Assembly (NCBI GenBank): GCA_019747165.1
Contig: JAIERC010000495.1
Location: forward strand, 1 to 5,592
Source of the DNA: Sphingomonas sp.
GTDB lineage: Bacteria; Pseudomonadota; Alphaproteobacteria; Sphingomonadales; Sphingomonadaceae
Length of the DNA: 5,592 bases
Reading direction: 5' to 3'
Both the position numbers and the translations under genes were made by a program. Under the pieces are notes generated by a model. The model saw only the letters and a list, made by a program, of their open reading frames with translations, searched no databases and was not told the origin of the DNA. Shown here one piece after another: positions 5,266 to 5,592 of this stretch; the stretch's first letter is position 1; every line of letters begins with the position of its first letter.

Positions 5266-5555
5266 TGAGCACGGCTTACGAGAGCATCATGCAGGGACTG
5301 AACGAGGCGCTGGACCATGCCCAGGGCAAGGAGGCTGGCGCGCGCGTGCACGCCATCGAAGTGCCGGTCGTGGATGTCGCGGCAATCCGGGCCCAGACAG
5401 GCCTGTCGCAAGGCGCGTTTGCGCGCAGCATTGGTGTCGCCAAGGGCACATTGCTCAATTGGGAGCACGGCCGCCGGCAACCGACCGGTCCGGCGCAGGT
5501 GCTCCTGGCGATGATCGCCCGCAGGCCGTCGCTGGTCAGCGAGCTTCTGCGCTAA
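5262..5555 (+). CDS. higA: HTH (XRE-type) antitoxin, HigA-like
   Basis: 97 residues from the ATG at 5262, or 96 from the ATG at 5265. GGAG (5254-5257) is 4 nt from the first and 7 nt from the second, so the second may be preferred. The N-terminal part (about 1-35) has a helical start and is likely to bind the toxin. The C-terminal part is a helix-turn-helix: VAAIRAQTGLSQGAFARSIG (39-58), then the recognition helix AKGTLLNWEHGRR (60-72). It should neutralise the toxin and repress the operon by binding the palindrome at 4884-4915. This layout, with the DNA-binding domain at the C-terminus, matches HigA2-type antitoxins. The gene is complete and ends in a terminator hairpin. Confidence 0.88.
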   Translation: MMSTAYESIMQGLNEALDHAQGKEAGARVHAIEVPVVDVAAIRAQTGLSQGAFARSIGVAKGTLLNWEHGRRQPTGPAQVLLAMIARRPSLVSELLR

Positions 5556-5573
5556 GGTCAGCGCAGAGCTTTT
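5546..5573 (+). terminator. Intrinsic terminator overlapping the antitoxin stop codon
   Basis: TCTGCGCT (5546-5553) pairs perfectly with AGCGCAGA (5560-5567) around a 6-nt loop, followed by GCTTTTC. The left arm includes the last antitoxin codons and the first base of the TAA (5553-5555). The T-run is short (four), so efficiency is uncertain. Confidence 0.55.
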
Positions 5574-5592
5574 CACCGGTGCTGCTCGTGCC

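Overview
The window looks like accessory or mosaic DNA from an alphaproteobacterium, most likely a sphingomonad (Sphingomonas, Sphingopyxis, Novosphingobium or a relative). I infer this from the high GC of the right half, the GTG/ATG starts with AAGGA- or GGGAGG-type ribosome sites, and the kinds of protein encoded. This is inference from protein style, not a database match.

Left part (1-1698): about 490 bases with no convincing gene, opening on a perfect 20-bp palindrome. Then comes a divergent pair. A MerR-family regulator gene lies on the minus strand (490-875) and is broken by a one-base frameshift five codons in. A glutaredoxin-MauE fusion membrane protein lies on the plus strand (949-1698). 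Between them sits a textbook MerR-type promoter: -35 and -10 boxes about 19-20 bp apart, with a CCGTA/TACGG dyad in the spacer, very like the promoter of mercury-resistance operons. The regulator lacks one of the mercury-binding cysteines and no mer genes follow, so this is a mer-like switch wired to a thiol-redox membrane protein.

Middle (1699-2853): a lower-GC stretch that holds a 28-bp heptanucleotide tandem repeat and one single-domain cupin gene (2238-2603, minus). Nothing else in it can be supported as a gene.

Right-centre (2854-4773, minus strand): a two-gene operon. The first gene encodes a predicted lipoprotein of the alpha/beta-hydrolase fold with a visible Ser-Asp-His triad. It is followed 24 bp later by an FAD-dependent monooxygenase of the PHBH-like class. 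The monooxygenase is shorter than usual and its DG motif is altered.

Right end (4884-5592): a complete type II toxin-antitoxin module in toxin-first order, with a HigB2/RelE-like toxin overlapping an XRE/HTH antitoxin. A perfect 13-bp inverted repeat covers its promoter. The promoter geometry suggests that the toxin mRNA is leaderless. A hairpin-plus-T-run terminator overlaps the antitoxin stop codon. The same palindrome faces the minus-strand hydrolase operon and may couple the two units.
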